64,000 nucleotides of DNA, from contig OZ034978.1 of the NCBI GenBank assembly GCA_964030785.1, positions 12,211,953 to 12,275,952 of the forward strand, read 5' to 3'. Source of the stretch: Siderastrea siderea (lineage: Eukaryota > Cnidaria > Anthozoa > Scleractinia > Rhizangiidae). The notes under the pieces were generated by a model, which was not told the origin of the DNA, ran no database searches, and worked only from the letters and a program-made list of their open reading frames with translations. The position numbers and the translations under genes were made by a program. Below are positions 30,216 through 41,804 of the stretch, piece by piece (position 1 is the first letter of the stretch; every line of letters begins with the position of its first letter).

Positions 30216-31472
30216 CTAACTTCCTTGAGGGGCAAAAAGGACGTGTTTTATGTTCACGTCTCGATGTTATTGACTGTGATGATATTGACTATTAGAATAG
30301 ACGGTCAGTTCAGGTCTCATATGCGTTTGATCCGTCATTTATAAGTCTTTATTCAAGTTGCTCTAGTAACCACCGCTAAGCAACCACAACCCCTATTAAC
30401 TCATGCTGCGGACCAAGTGACTCTAGTCCCAGGGACCCTCCCCTTTCCTTCGATTATCCACCTTTACGGGGCATTCAAAAACGACTTGCATCAACTGGAA
30501 GTAAAGATTTCCTTTTGAATGAAGTTTATTCCGTTTCATAGCCTGCGTGGCAAAGTACAAAATGGTTTCAAACATGACGCATTTACATATATCATCATAT
30601 TCCTGCTTTGCATCTATAGACGATGTGCAATGATAGTGTCTAATTTGCTAGACATAAAAATGGAAACAACAAAAGATTTTCCTTAGCTTTCTGATTAGGA
30701 ATGAGTAGGCAATGCGAATAACGTTAGCTTCTCATCAATACTACTGAAAAGTGTTGCACGATGCTTGAGGCTTCAGTATTGAAATTTCAGTCATTGACAT
30801 TATGCAGGGTACCAAACAAATGTGGACGGCAGCTCCACTATAACAGAATGCCCTAAATGCATCAATTGAACGACAAAAAAAATTTGTTTTTATTGAATAA
30901 AAGTATTGTATGGATTGTGCGGATTGTTAAGTGCAAGTTCTAATTTTAAATTTCCTCGAACATCGTAAGGGAGGAAATTTTTCTGGAAAAAAATTCTGCA
31001 AAGGTTTTAGAGTGTTTTTACTTCACCCGTGAAACACTTTCCAAGAATTAATGCCAAATAGCCAGAAGTAAACAAAAGAAAACAATCGAATCAGTGTGAA
31101 ATACTGCGTCGTCGTGTAGGAACTGCTTCACAGGTTCAGTAAAATCGCTGCCTGATTCTGACCTTTTTTCTTTTTTTTTTCCTTGTTTTTTGCAGATAGA
31201 AGGCAAAAATGCAAAACGTAGATCTTCCCCAAAAAATAATTATTTGCATAATAGATTTTCTATTTCGGGTCCAGTGTTATGTAAGAGTGTCACCTACAAT
31301 TGCATGATAGAACATCACCAGAAATAGCGTGAAAGAAATCACCTAATTAAGACATCGTGACACTAAACAAGATCACTTACTGAATAGCGTGACCGTATCG
31401 CACGAAAATGTTGACTAGTAGGCTGCCAATTTGCAGTAAATCTGTGCCTGTAAATGTTGCAGCTGGAGGTGT
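30216..31472. other. Duplicated flank, paralogue of 23,455-24,835
   Basis: No gene. It aligns by eye with 23,455-24,835 (GAGGGGCAAAAAGGACGTGT, ATCATCATATTCCTGCTTT, CGTCGTCGTGTAG) but lacks the elements at 23,599-23,745 and 24,239-24,696. A degenerate GCGTGACAG/TCACCTAA repeat is at 31,278-31,400. Confidence 0.6.
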
Positions 31473-32196
31473 CACAGTGATATGTGTTTCCTCGTGATAT
31501 GTGTTCCCCCACACACATATCACAAGTGATCTGTGTTTTCCCGCAAACATGGGGGCCAGTGTTTTTGTGTTTCCCCCACCCACCTCCCCTCCAATAAAAC
31601 AGATTCCAGAAAATGCACTTGTCTCAGCTAAAAAAGGAAAGCTATATTTTCTTCAAATGTTAGTGAGAAGTTCTGAATCTCCCGAGGACATAAATGCAGT
31701 ATTAAAAGAAGTTTTTTGCAGCTGGTTTAATATGTCGCCCAAGGATAATCGTTGCTTAAGGATTTGTAAGTAGTAATTCAATCTCACGAAACAGATGAAC
31801 GTTCAGGCTGACTTACGTAACTTTTTAATACGTTAGCGTTAGAAGGGATGGTGAATGGTACATTCGAGAATTAGCGAGACTATGAGACGATCTTTTTCTT
31901 GTACGAGCATATTTTAAACCCTGTGAGAAGTCAACACTGATAGAAAGCTTAGCAAAACGATTGAGACCCAGAGACGGCTTGAGCGAAAAAATCGAGACTC
32001 CGAGACTGGTTTGCGGAAAAGTCGCGACACAGAGAATTAATTGAAAAAAAAAAACCGAGTCTGCGAGACGCTTATGATTCAGCCAAAATTTTGCGATACC
32101 CTTATCAGTGTTTGGATGCCGTTTGTGTTTCCCTACACATATCACTAGTGATATGTGTACGGGGGAACACATATCACGGGAAAACATATCAGTGTG
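31473..32196. mobile_element. Inverted-terminal element with GATATGTGTT repeats (about 724 bp)
   Basis: The left end, CACAGTGATATGTGTTTCC with GATATGTGTTCCCCC, is matched in reverse at the right end (GGGGGAACACATATCAC, then AACATATCAGTGTG). A further palindrome CACATATCACTAGTGATATGTG straddles 32,140. Interior without a supported gene. It interrupts the 3' flank of the broken copy at 32,345-33,430. Confidence 0.65.
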
Positions 32197-32344
32197 ACGT
32201 GGGTTTTAATAACAACGTGAATTCCATAGTAAATTGCTAACCGGAATGCTCTACACAAGCCCCACCTCCGGCTTCAACTGAAGCCAGTTTGAGGTGATCT
32301 CTGTAGTCCTTTTTAAATCTGGGATTTCTGAGTACCACCATATT

Positions 32345-33430
32345 TCATGAACCAGTAAGTTTTATCACAAGAACAGCAACAAAAAGCAATATTCGAACAG
32401 AAAGGTGTGGGTGTTTGTGGATTTAGCTTTAGTAGCATCTCCTGCAAAGGTCTTTTTCGAATCAGCGTTATCTACATTTGCTCGCGGAAACCGAGTCGAC
32501 AGAGTATTGCATCCAAGAAATTCCCACAGTGGTTTCCATCCTTGTTTAATACTGTAATCAAGAAGCCTTTCTGCGGGAATAACGGCCTGAACTCTCTCAT
32601 TGCGTTGATAATATTTCGGCCTGAAGAGAACTGTAGCCACATTATGCAAGGTATCTACGAAGTACACACCGTTAATCCGGGGGGGGGGGGTATTCCCTTA
32701 TATAAGCTATATAGGTATGTGTGGAGCCAAAGGTTATGGCTTTTGAGCCTTTCTGGTCTGAAATAGGGTATAGATTTTGAGAATTTTGGTCTGAAACAGG
32801 GTAATGTTTGTGCACTCTAATATGAAATCTGGTATGGCTCTTATAAGAAGCTACCTTTTTATTAATTTTCTTCTCCTAAGAACTGAGGTTTGATTAACGT
32901 TGGGAATTTATAGCCCTTCTCAAATGTTTACGCAAAAGAAATAGGGTTAGGGTCTGGTCTGAAATAGGGTAGAGAAAATCACATATTTTGGTCTGAAATA
33001 GGGTAAGGGTTTCCAGACGCGCTCTGCACCCCCCACCTAAATCTTTGGGAAATACCCCCCCCCCCCGGGCAGTTAATCCACCAAAGAGCGAGCATCGCAA
33101 AAAGTTCTTTCGTCAAAATTACACGGAGACGCCCTTTCCAGCTTTTAAGCCACACTTCTTCAGAGTGTCGAATGTGAGTACAACTTTCGCTTCTCGGAAT
33201 GCGGTTGCAATCTCTTCGAACCAAGGTACTGGCGGAACATCGGTAACGGCGACGCCTTCGTACATCTCTTTGAAGTCAGAAAGACGATCGGCCGCAAAAG
33301 TATCAAGCCATTCTTGTCCGTGACAATCGAAGTGTTCTTGAAAGTCATAGACATTGTGTCCAAGAATCCGAAGAGCTTTAGCCAGAGTGGTGGCTCCAGT
33401 TTTCCCTAAACCTGCACAAATCACCTTCAT
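32345..33430 (-). pseudogene. Sulfotransferase-like pseudogene, copy 3, split by an insertion
   Basis: The N-terminal half (33,119-33,430) keeps MKVICAGLGKTGATTLAKAL but shifts frame in the 3'-phosphate loop region (KVVLTF). The C-terminal half (32,345-32,670) keeps ERVQAVIPAERLL and GWKPLWEFLGCN, then shifts before the membrane helix. A 393-bp G/C-tract-ended element (32,679-33,071) lies between the halves. Confidence 0.8.
32679..33071. mobile_element. G/C-tract-ended element in copy 3, 8-bp target duplication
   Basis: Begins with a G-tract followed by TATTCCCTTATATAAG and ends AAATA then a C-tract and GGGCA. GTTAATCC is duplicated on both sides (32,671-32,678 and 33,072-33,079). The interior repeats TGGTCTGAAATAGGGTA several times. 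Same end type as the tracts at 16,100 and 23,230. Confidence 0.75.
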
Positions 33431-33900
33431 TTTAACAGCAGTTACATGCAGTATGTGTAACGCTAGAAGGTTTCACATTTCAAAGGTCGATTTTTTTTCT
33501 ATTATTTTATGCGATTTCGTCTTTGATTTAAATACATTAGAGCAGCAGTTTTCAAATCACCTGTGTAAATTGAGCTCATTGTTTTTTTACGGCGATGTGA
33601 CTGGGATTTTGAAGCATTTTCCTGGGAGCAGAAAACTGAGGGATCAAACACCTGGAGGTGTAGCCTGAAATAGCGTGAGAGAAATCACCTACAATTGCGT
33701 GACACAGATGGTCACTAGCGTGAGTCATTGCAAATCATCTCTTGATCCATAGTTATTCCAAATGTTGGTGTAGGTCTTAGAATATAAAAAAAACTTATTT
33801 ATAAATGCCAAAGTAAATTGTTTAACGCAGGCCCCACATCCTGCTTCAACGGAAGTTTGAGGTGGTTTTGTAGATCTGCTGATTACTGTGTACCACCATT

Positions 33901-34614
33901 TCATGATCTTGTGAATTTCGTCATTAAAACAGCGACAAAAAGCAAAATTCCCAACAGACAGACATAGGCTATTCTGGATTTTATTTTTGCCGCATACATG
34001 GCCAAGTTCTTTTTGCTTCCATCTTGACCCGCATTTGCTTGCGGAAATTGACTCGACGGAATATCGCATCCAAGAAATTCACACAGTGGTTTCCATCCTT
34101 GTTTAACATTAAAAACAAGAAGCCTTTCTGCAGGGATAACGGCCTGAACTCTCTCATTGTGTTGGCAGTACTTTTTTCTGAAAAGGGCTGTAGCTTTAGG
34201 GCTGGAACCCCCGAAAATCGCAGTGCGCGAGGTACGAAGAAAATGGGTAACATTGTTCCACCAAAAAGCAATCTTCACATATGATGGTATCTCTTTAGAC
34301 AATTGGCGTTGCCTCTTGTAACTCTCAACCCACTGTTCTTCGGAGTCTCGAACTGTGAGTATAACCTTAGCTTCTGGGAAGACTGCTGCAATCTCCTCGA
34401 ACCAAAATACTGGCGGCATATCGGTGATGGCATCGACGCCTTCGTACATCTCTTTGAAGTTTGGAAGACGATCGGTCTCAAAACTATCAATCCATTCTCG
34501 CTGGTGAAAAGTTAAATGTTCCATGAAGTCGTACACATTGTATCCAAGAATTTGAAGAGCTTTAGCCAGACTGGTGGTTCCTGTTTTGGGTAAACCTGCA
34601 CAAATTACCTTCAT
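33901..34614 (-). CDS. Sulfotransferase-like protein with C-terminal membrane anchor, copy 4
   Basis: An intact 237-residue intronless ORF. The 5' loop CAGLPKTGTTSLAKAL has proline before KTG, as in many sulfotransferases. The 3' loop is ILTVRDSEEQWVESY. Compared with copies 1 and 2, the segment after the 3' loop differs (KRQRQLSKEIPSYVKIAFWWNN), which may change substrate contacts. The C-terminal helix is IAYVCLLGILLFVAVLMTKF. The open frame extends further upstream, but the conserved start is 34,614. The GTTGCGTGACGACC element is at 34,661, 47 bp upstream. Confidence 0.85.
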   Translation of the reverse strand: MKVICAGLPKTGTTSLAKALQILGYNVYDFMEHLTFHQREWIDSFETDRLPNFKEMYEGVDAITDMPPVFWFEEIAAVFPEAKVILTVRDSEEQWVESYKRQRQLSKEIPSYVKIAFWWNNVTHFLRTSRTAIFGGSSPKATALFRKKYCQHNERVQAVIPAERLLVFNVKQGWKPLCEFLGCDIPSSQFPQANAGQDGSKKNLAMYAAKIKSRIAYVCLLGILLFVAVLMTKFTRS

Positions 34615-34764
34615 TTTAACGGGAGTCGCTAAGTGTACAGTATCTACGAAGCCTTCTACAGTTGCGTGACGACCCAAATATGCGTGAAGAGCAACAGAAG
34701 AGACTTTTGCCTGATTGATCCGTTTTGAAATCATATCGCGGATGGTCACGTCTTGTTGTCCCAA

Positions 34765-36437
34765 AATTTAAAATGCCGCTGTTTCGAGTACTTGGACTCT
34801 TGCACAGCAAAACAATAGGTACTCGCAATGAAGATTGGAGTAATCAAGATTGGAGTTTAACCAAATCAATACCAACAGGCGTTCGAGACAGAGAAATGCA
34901 TGAAGTAAAGCTCCAAGAACCTTTAAGATTCGCCCAACCCAGCCTCCTGCCGACTCCAGCCGAAACGCCTTGTTGGTTGTTGCCTGATGTGTAGGTGTAA
35001 TACTGTGATTTGATGAACTTTGCAACGTGTTCACGGTTTTCAATAAACTTTTATATGAAATAAAAAGTTGTGCATCTGAGGCGTTTATCTTTTGTTTTTA
35101 TTTACATTCAAGGTTGGCTTACATGTCTGTGGAAGATGTTTGTGTAAACCATGTCAAAAGGCTTAATGGTGGTCTGCTTTAAGTATAGCCAGTTTGCATC
35201 TAGTGAAAATCTTTTTTATTCACTATCATGTTGGAAATATTCTCGATATATCAACAACAAAATGAAATACAACAGTGCCTCGTTCTTTTATCTGTTGTTT
35301 TTCTTTTGTTTTGCGTCGGCATATTCAATGGCTGTTGATCGAGAAAGCGCCCCATGAAGCTTCATCCATATAATCCTTTAATTCTCAGTACACGACTAGC
35401 AATGATAAAGGAATTTATGTACAAGAATTTCTTTAGTTGTACACTATACGTATTTATACTTTCATACCATACTTTCTGTGATTCAGTTTACATCCTAGAT
35501 GTATTTGTTTATGTCCATCAAGCAGCTGAGCCATTGCACTAGGCTATAAATGCTATTTGCGAAGTATCCTCCTAACATCAAGAGCCAAATTATTTTTATG
35601 AATGGCTGCACCGCGTACGGAATCCACATTTGGCATGAGGTATTTGACTTTAATACATGCAATTGCATGACAGAAAAATCACCTGAAAAAGCGTGACAGA
35701 TATCGCCTAAAGTAGTGTGACACATAAGATTCAACATCATTAAAGAAAAGGACATTTTGTTTCAAATGTGTTCTTTTTTTCATTAAACCTGATAAATCAA
35801 CCAAAATCAGTCTCAAACGAGTAAGATTTGTCATGATAAACGATTTTCGATAGTTTAGTTAAAGGAGAAAATTTACATACTGCTCTAACCGCAAATAGCA
35901 AAGGCTAATCGAGGCGGGTAGAGCAAAACTTAACTACTACCAAGTCCATTGAAACAATGTTAATGGCAAAATATAAAGTTAAATTTCTAACTAGCACAAA
36001 CGGAGAAACAACTGAGTAGATAAATAAATAATTTTAACGATATAATATATTTATTTACAAGAAATTGCTTGCAAGAATTAAACTCAAGTTAATATTAAAT
36101 CTAGCACGATATAAAAGACAAGGCAAAAGAAAACTTGTCTACTGATAAGAGTACAGTTCACTGTTACATTAAATTCCTACAGAGGATAAGAATTGAATTG
36201 AAGAGCAAATTTGTTGATACGAATATGGTTCACCATGATTAATTTTAGTAATTTCTTTTCAATCTTAGAACAGCTTAACAGAATCACCCAAATATTTTGT
36301 CACGTAGGCTAAGAAAACCTGGTCTTTTAAATCGGAATGATCTACAAATGCCCTGCGAAATTTGAATATATTTGAATGAGATGATCTCTGAAGACTGGTT
36401 TCTACAGTCTGGCGATTTCTGCGTTCCACTGCCACTG
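34765..36437. other. Duplicated flank between copies 4 and 5
   Basis: No gene. 35,010-35,760 is repeated at about 37,680-38,320 (landmarks GTTGATCGAGAAAGCG, ATCCATATAATCCTTTAATT, TACATCCTAGATGTATTTGT), and 35,860-36,330 at 37,310-37,480 and 38,335-38,780. The repeated GCGTGACAG/TCACCTAA motif is at 35,660-35,730. Confidence 0.6.
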
Positions 36438-37168
36438 TCAGCCAGTGAATCTCACCATAATAACAGCAGCAAAGAGCAGTACTCCTAACAGAGAGATGTA
36501 GGTTATTGCAGATTTGGCTTTTGCTGCGTATTCTTCATAGAACGTTTTCCCCAAAGCGTGACCCACGTTTGCACGCGGAAACTGACAAGAGGGAAGCCGG
36601 TTCGCATCCAAGAAATTCACACAGTGGTTGCCATCCTTGCTTAACATTGTAAAGAAGAAGCCTTTCTGCAGGAATAACTGCCTGAACTCTCTCATTGCGT
36701 TGGCGATATTTCTTTCTGAAGAGGGCTGTAGCTTCTGGGTTAGAACTCCCGAAAATGGCAGTGCGCATGGCATGAAAGTTGCAAGGCCCATCGTTGGACC
36801 ACCAAAGACAGAGCGATCAAAGAGCGATCTTCACATAGAATGGCCAGTCTTTAATGAATTGGCGTTGCCTCTTCCAGCTCTCAAGCCACTGTTCTTGGGA
36901 GTCTCGAACTGTAAGTATAACGTTAGCTTCTGGGAAGACTGCTGCAATTTCTGCGAACCAAAATGCTGGCGGGACATCGGTAATGGCGTGGACACCTTGG
37001 TACATCTCTTTGAAATTTGGAAGACGATCGGTCTCGAAACTATCAAGCCATTCCTGTCGGTGAAAAGTTAAATGTTCTCTGAAGTCGTATACATTGTATC
37101 CAAGAATTTGAATAGCTTTAGCCAGACTTTTGGTTCCTGTTTGGGTAAACCTGCACAAATACCTTCAT
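36438..37168 (-). pseudogene. Sulfotransferase-like pseudogene, copy 5
   Basis: Recognisable from the P-loop (QTGTKSLAKAIQILGYNVYDF) to the C-terminal helix (ITYISLLGVLLFAAVIMVRF). Single-base losses around the start codon and P-loop (37,138-37,165) break the N-terminus. A short AGAGCGATC duplication near 36,810-36,830 shifts the frame in the middle, and a further shift lies before the C-terminal helix (near 36,600). Very similar to copy 6. Confidence 0.85.
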
Positions 37169-38931
37169 TTTAACAGCACTTTCTGAGTAAATAGTGTACA
37201 GTGTCTACGAAGTTGTGTGTCGACCAAAATGTGTGACGTAATATTTTGCGTGACAGATATCACCTAAAGTAGTGTGAGACAGTAAGATAACTATGTTTAT
37301 TCAACAACATCGAAGGAGGAAATTTACATACTGCTCTAACCGCAAATAGCAAAGGCTATTCTAGGCTGTTAGAGCAAAACTACTTTTACTAAGTCCGTTG
37401 TAACAATGGTAATAGCAAAATATAAAGTTAACTTTCTATCTAGTACAAACTGACAAAGAACTGAGTAGAGAAATAAATAATTTTAACGATTGCGTGACGA
37501 CACAAATGTGTGAAATAATAATTTGTGCTGATTAGGCCGTTTTGGAATCATGGTGCGCATGCTCAGGTCTTGTTGTCCGAAACTTCAAAATGGCAGCCGT
37601 TTCCAGTTCCAACAGACTCGGATTCTTGCACAGCTGGACCTGTGCAATTTTCATTTTAGTTTTATCAGCAGCCGTGCTGATGAGACTTAGTAAGTTAGTA
37701 ATACACTGTAGTATGGTACATGTCTATGGAAGATATTTATGTAAACCATGCTTTAGGTAGCCAGTTTGCATCCAGTGAAAATCTTTCTTATCTACTATCA
37801 TGATGGAATCTGCTATATATATATATCAACAACAAAATGAAATGCAAGAGTACCTAGTTTTTTTATCTATTGTTTTTTTCTTTTACTGTCAGTCTGCTTA
37901 TAGAATATTCTTCGGTATATTCAATGGTTGTTGATCGAGAAAGCGTCAAGCTCCATCCATATAATCCTTTAATTCTCAGTACACCACTAGCATTGATAAA
38001 GGAATTTATGTACAAGAATTTCTTCAGTTGTACACTAGACGTATGCGTACTTTCATACTATACTTTCTCTGATTCAGTTTACATCCTAGATGTATTTGTT
38101 TATAAATGTCCATCAAGCAGATGAGCCATTGGCCTAGGCTATAAATTTCCCCTTGCAAAGGATCCTCGTAAGAGCCAAATGTTTTCATAAATGGCTGCAG
38201 CGCGTACCGAATCCACATTTGGCATGAAGTACTTCACTCATATACAATTGCATGACAGAAAAATCACCTGAAAAAGCGTGACAGATATGCACTTAAAGTA
38301 GTGTGACACATAAGATAACTATGTTTATTCAACAACACTGAAGGAGGAAATTTACATACTGCTCTAACCGCAAATAGCAAAGGCTAATCGAGGCGGGAGA
38401 GCAAAACTACTAGTGCTAAGTCCGTTGTAACAATGTTAATGGCAAAATATAAAGTTAAATTTCTATCTAGGACAAAGAAAGAAAGAACTGAGTAGATAGT
38501 TATGAATAAATAATTTTTTAACGATATGATATATTTGTTTACAAGAAATTGCTTGCAAGAATTAAACTTAAGCAGTTAAAATAATTCAAGCACGATAAAG
38601 ATAAGGTAAAAGAAAACTTGTCTACCGATAAAACAGTTCAGCATTACATTAATTTGTTACAGAGGATAAAAATTGATTCGAACAGCAAATTTGTTTACAC
38701 GAATATAGTTTTAGTGATTTATTTTAAATCCTAGAACAGCTTAACAGAATCACCCAAATATTTTGTCACGTAGGCTAAGTAGTATCGTAATAAAAAAACC
38801 TGGTCTTTTAAATCGGATTGATCTACACATGCCCTGTATCAAGCTTCAACTGCAGTTTGATGCATTACTATAAAAAGACTTGAATGCTAAGATGATCTCT
38901 GAAGACTCGTTTCTACATCTGGCGAGCGATG
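37169..38931. other. Duplicated flank with an orphan promoter-like block
   Basis: No gene. At 37,487-37,640 there is a copy of the sulfotransferase upstream region (TTGCGTGACGACACAAATGT, GCATGCTCAGGTCTTGTTGT) with no gene directly downstream, so a copy has probably been lost or duplicated without its coding part. GCGTGACAG/TCACCTAA motifs are at 37,235-37,290 and 38,245-38,315. Confidence 0.55.
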
Positions 38932-39642
38932 TCAGCCAGTGAATTTCGCCATAATAACAGCAGCAAAGAGCAGTACTCCCAAAAGAAAGATGTAGGTTAT
39001 TGCAGATTTGGCTTTTGCAGCATACTCTACATAGAACTTTTTCCACAAAGCTTGACCAACATTTGCACGCGGAAACTGAATGGAGGGAAGACCGCATCCG
39101 AGAAATTCACACAGTGGTTTCCATCCTTGTTTAACATTGTAAACAAGAAGCCTTTCTGCAGGAATAACTGCCTGAACTCTCTCATTGTGTTGGCGATATT
39201 TCTTTCTGAAGAGGGCTGTAGCTTCAGGGTTAGAACTCCCGAAAATCGCAGTGCGCATGGCATGAAAGTAAGGCCCATCGTTGGACCACCAAAGAGCGAT
39301 CTTCACATAGAATGGCCAGTCTTTAATGAATTGGCGTTGCCTCTTCCAGCTCTCAAGCCACTGTTCTTCGGAGTCTCGAACTGTGAGTATAACCTTAGCT
39401 TCTGGGAAGACTGCTGCAATCTCCTCGAACCAAAATGCTGGCGGGGTATCGGTAATGGCGTCGACGCCTTGGTACATCTCTTTGAAATTAGGAAGACGAT
39501 CGGTCTCGAAACTATCACGCCATTCCTGTCGGTGGAAAGTTAAATGTTCTGTGAAGTCGTACACATTATATCCAAGAACCTGAAGAGCTTCAGCTAGACT
39601 GGTCGTTCCAGTTTTGGGAAAGCCTGCACAAATCACCTTCAT
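38932..39642 (-). CDS. Sulfotransferase-like protein with C-terminal membrane anchor, copy 6
   Basis: An intact 236-residue intronless ORF from the conserved MKVICAG start. CAGFPKTGTTSLAEAL is the PAPS 5' loop, ILTVRDSEEQWLESW the 3' loop, and ITYIFLLGVLLFAAVIMAKF the terminal anchor helix. Nearest relative in the window is the broken copy 5, about 2.5 kb away, and copy 4 is another 2.5 kb on. The regular spacing points to unequal tandem duplication. GTTGCGTGACGACC at 39,687-39,700 is 45 bp upstream. Confidence 0.85.
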   Translation of the reverse strand: MKVICAGFPKTGTTSLAEALQVLGYNVYDFTEHLTFHRQEWRDSFETDRLPNFKEMYQGVDAITDTPPAFWFEEIAAVFPEAKVILTVRDSEEQWLESWKRQRQFIKDWPFYVKIALWWSNDGPYFHAMRTAIFGSSNPEATALFRKKYRQHNERVQAVIPAERLLVYNVKQGWKPLCEFLGCGLPSIQFPRANVGQALWKKFYVEYAAKAKSAITYIFLLGVLLFAAVIMAKFTG

Positions 39643-40690
39643 TTTTACAGCAGTCACTGAGTATATAGTGTACAGTATCTACCCAAGTTGCGTGACGACC
39701 CAAATGTGTGACACAATATTTTTCGTTGATCAATCCGTTTTGGAATCATAGTGCGCATGCTCAGGTCTTGTTGTCCCAAAATTCAAAATGGCCCCCTTTT
39801 CCAGTTTCAACAGACTCGGATTCTTGCACAGCTAGACCTGTACAAATCATCTTCATTTTATCAGGAGCCGAGCTAATGAGAATTAAGTGTAGTACGTTAT
39901 ACGCCTTCTGCTGGCGTTATTTAGGTCGCGTGAAGACTCAACATGTGGCATGGAGTCGTTATCTTCACGCACCATCAGCCTGTGGTGGTTTTGCATCTCA
40001 TTGGACAACAAAAGGATAACAAAACAGCAAATTTGTTAAGGCCTCGTTCTTTTAAACCCTGAATTAATTTTCCCCAATCCCGCACCTCACTCAGAAGTGG
40101 GCACTACGATGTTGAAAAGCTACCTTGAGGCCAGTATAGAGACCTAAGGTTATTTGACGTATTTTAGTGGCGGATCCACGGCAGGCGTTTTGAAAGGGGG
40201 GTGACTGACCTGACAGAACGATATTGGAAATTACGTTTCTGTAATCGGCTGTTGGGCGTAATTAAGCAGAAATCATCTGCAGCAATAAAATGGCACTGGT
40301 GAATCGTGATTTTATTTTTAGAGTAAACGAGGCTTTTCGCGGTTGAACGCTGACTTCATACACCATATGCCATCAAGACGACTCTGCTTGGCTAATAAAA
40401 CGAATCGATGTTTGTTTTTGTTTTGAATTTTAATTCATTCAATGACCAAGCATCTACCTCAGCTCAGATGCGTGAGCTGCTGAAGGGGCCCAAGGACCCC
40501 CTCCCTCCCTCGCCGCCTTCAAAACGCTCCGAAGGATCTTCCCTTTACTTCATTGAAGCCAATCGTCTTTCACATTACAAACAATCACTTATTAATCTTA
40601 CAATGTTGTGCGCACTTACGAGTGCGATTTGTGTAACATTGAAGAAAGGGATCATTAGAGAATCACTGAGCGGAATGAATATTGCATTTA
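39643..40690. other. Upstream flank of copy 6, no gene
   Basis: Contains the third copy of the GCATGCTCAGGTCTTGTTGT / ACTCGGATTCTTGCACAGCT upstream block (39,756-39,835). Beyond about 40,020 I see no structure until the inverted-repeat element at 40,691. Confidence 0.5.
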
Positions 40691-40984
40691 GGCCCCGTTT
40701 ACATGAGTGATTTCATCCCGGGGTGAGTTTCATCCCAGGATGACTTTCATCACATCCCGGGGTAACTTTCATCCCGGTGTCTGGTCATTTACCTGTACGT
40801 GTTCACATGATTTGGAGCTGAAATGTGTTCGCCCCGGGATGATTTCGGCCCGGTGCTGAAGACCAGGATGAAATCATCCCCGGAGGAACACATTTTTGCA
40901 CCAAATCAGGCAAACACTCACAGGTAAATGACCAGACACCGGGATGAAAGTCACCGGGATGAAATCACTCATGTAAACGGGGCC
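40691..40984. mobile_element. MITE with TTA target duplication (294 bp)
   Basis: Begins GGCCCCGTTTACATGAGTGA and ends TCACTCATGTAAACGGGGCC. TTA flanks both ends. Inside are repeated CATCCCGGG-type units in both orientations, so the whole element can fold back. TTA duplication and GG-starting ends fit Harbinger-type mobilisation. Confidence 0.75.
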
Positions 40985-41468
40985 TTAGAGTGAAATCTTA
41001 TTGTGTTGTGGCGATGCTTGACTCTGAAGAGGGTTGTAGTTTCAAGGGTAAATAGAATGGCACAAAATCTTCAAAGATATTGGCAAGTCTTCAAATTTTG
41101 CCATTCAGAGGTGCCTTATTACCTTACTTAAACGACAATATAGAGACTTGTTTTTCTTGGAAACAAATGCTCTATCAATTACTCGCACCTTTGGCTGTTT
41201 GTAACTTCTTGACTGAGAAAACGTTTAGTCCAATATCAAGCATTTGACTGGAAGGAGTAATTTTCTTTCTTTTTTGGGGGGGGGAGGGATAAATTATTTT
41301 TGTAAAGTTTTGCTCTGCAGCAGCTTTTTGTTTTCGTGGATCTTTTCTTCTAAAAGAATATTGCTGGTATAAAGGGCTCCTAGTAGGGGTTCGGGAATAG
41401 GCTCCCATTGTTTTCTTTCATTGCTATACTCCGTCCTCCGTTCTACGTTCTAAAACGAGGGGTAGGGC
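40985..41468. other. Flank with sulfotransferase and repeat relics
   Basis: No gene. 40,990-41,050 retains a trace of the sulfotransferase middle segment (TTGTGTTGTGGCGATGCTTG, GAAGAGGGTTGTAGTTTCA). The last ten bases (GGTAGGGC at 41,461-41,468) are the target-site copy of the element that follows. Confidence 0.45.
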
Positions 41469-41804
41469 CACAGGGTCCAGAGGAGTTAAATTTGTACGCA
41501 AGAATTATCCTTCGTACATCTTACCACATAAAATACATAACCAAGTCATTTGATCAATAAATGTGCCCAATGCAACCTTTGTGAATCCAATTTGAACGGC
41601 TTTCTTCTCTTTCCATACGCTGTATTTCTCAATCTCGATCTCGCTTAGTACGCCATATCGTGTGCCATATTGAAAATTGCTATTAACCGCAGACCATTCT
41701 TCCGTGGTCGCCTAGCGCAGAACGAGGCACGAAGTGCCGAGTAAAAATAAGGACAAGGGAGGAAACTTATACCACGTGATCTCGATCGATGTGCACCGCA
41801 GCAC

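Noticed and set aside
33045..33323. Plus-strand genes antisense to the sulfotransferase copies (several positions)
   Set aside because: They recur opposite most copies because the coding strand is conserved; their length varies and no start or domain is consistent.
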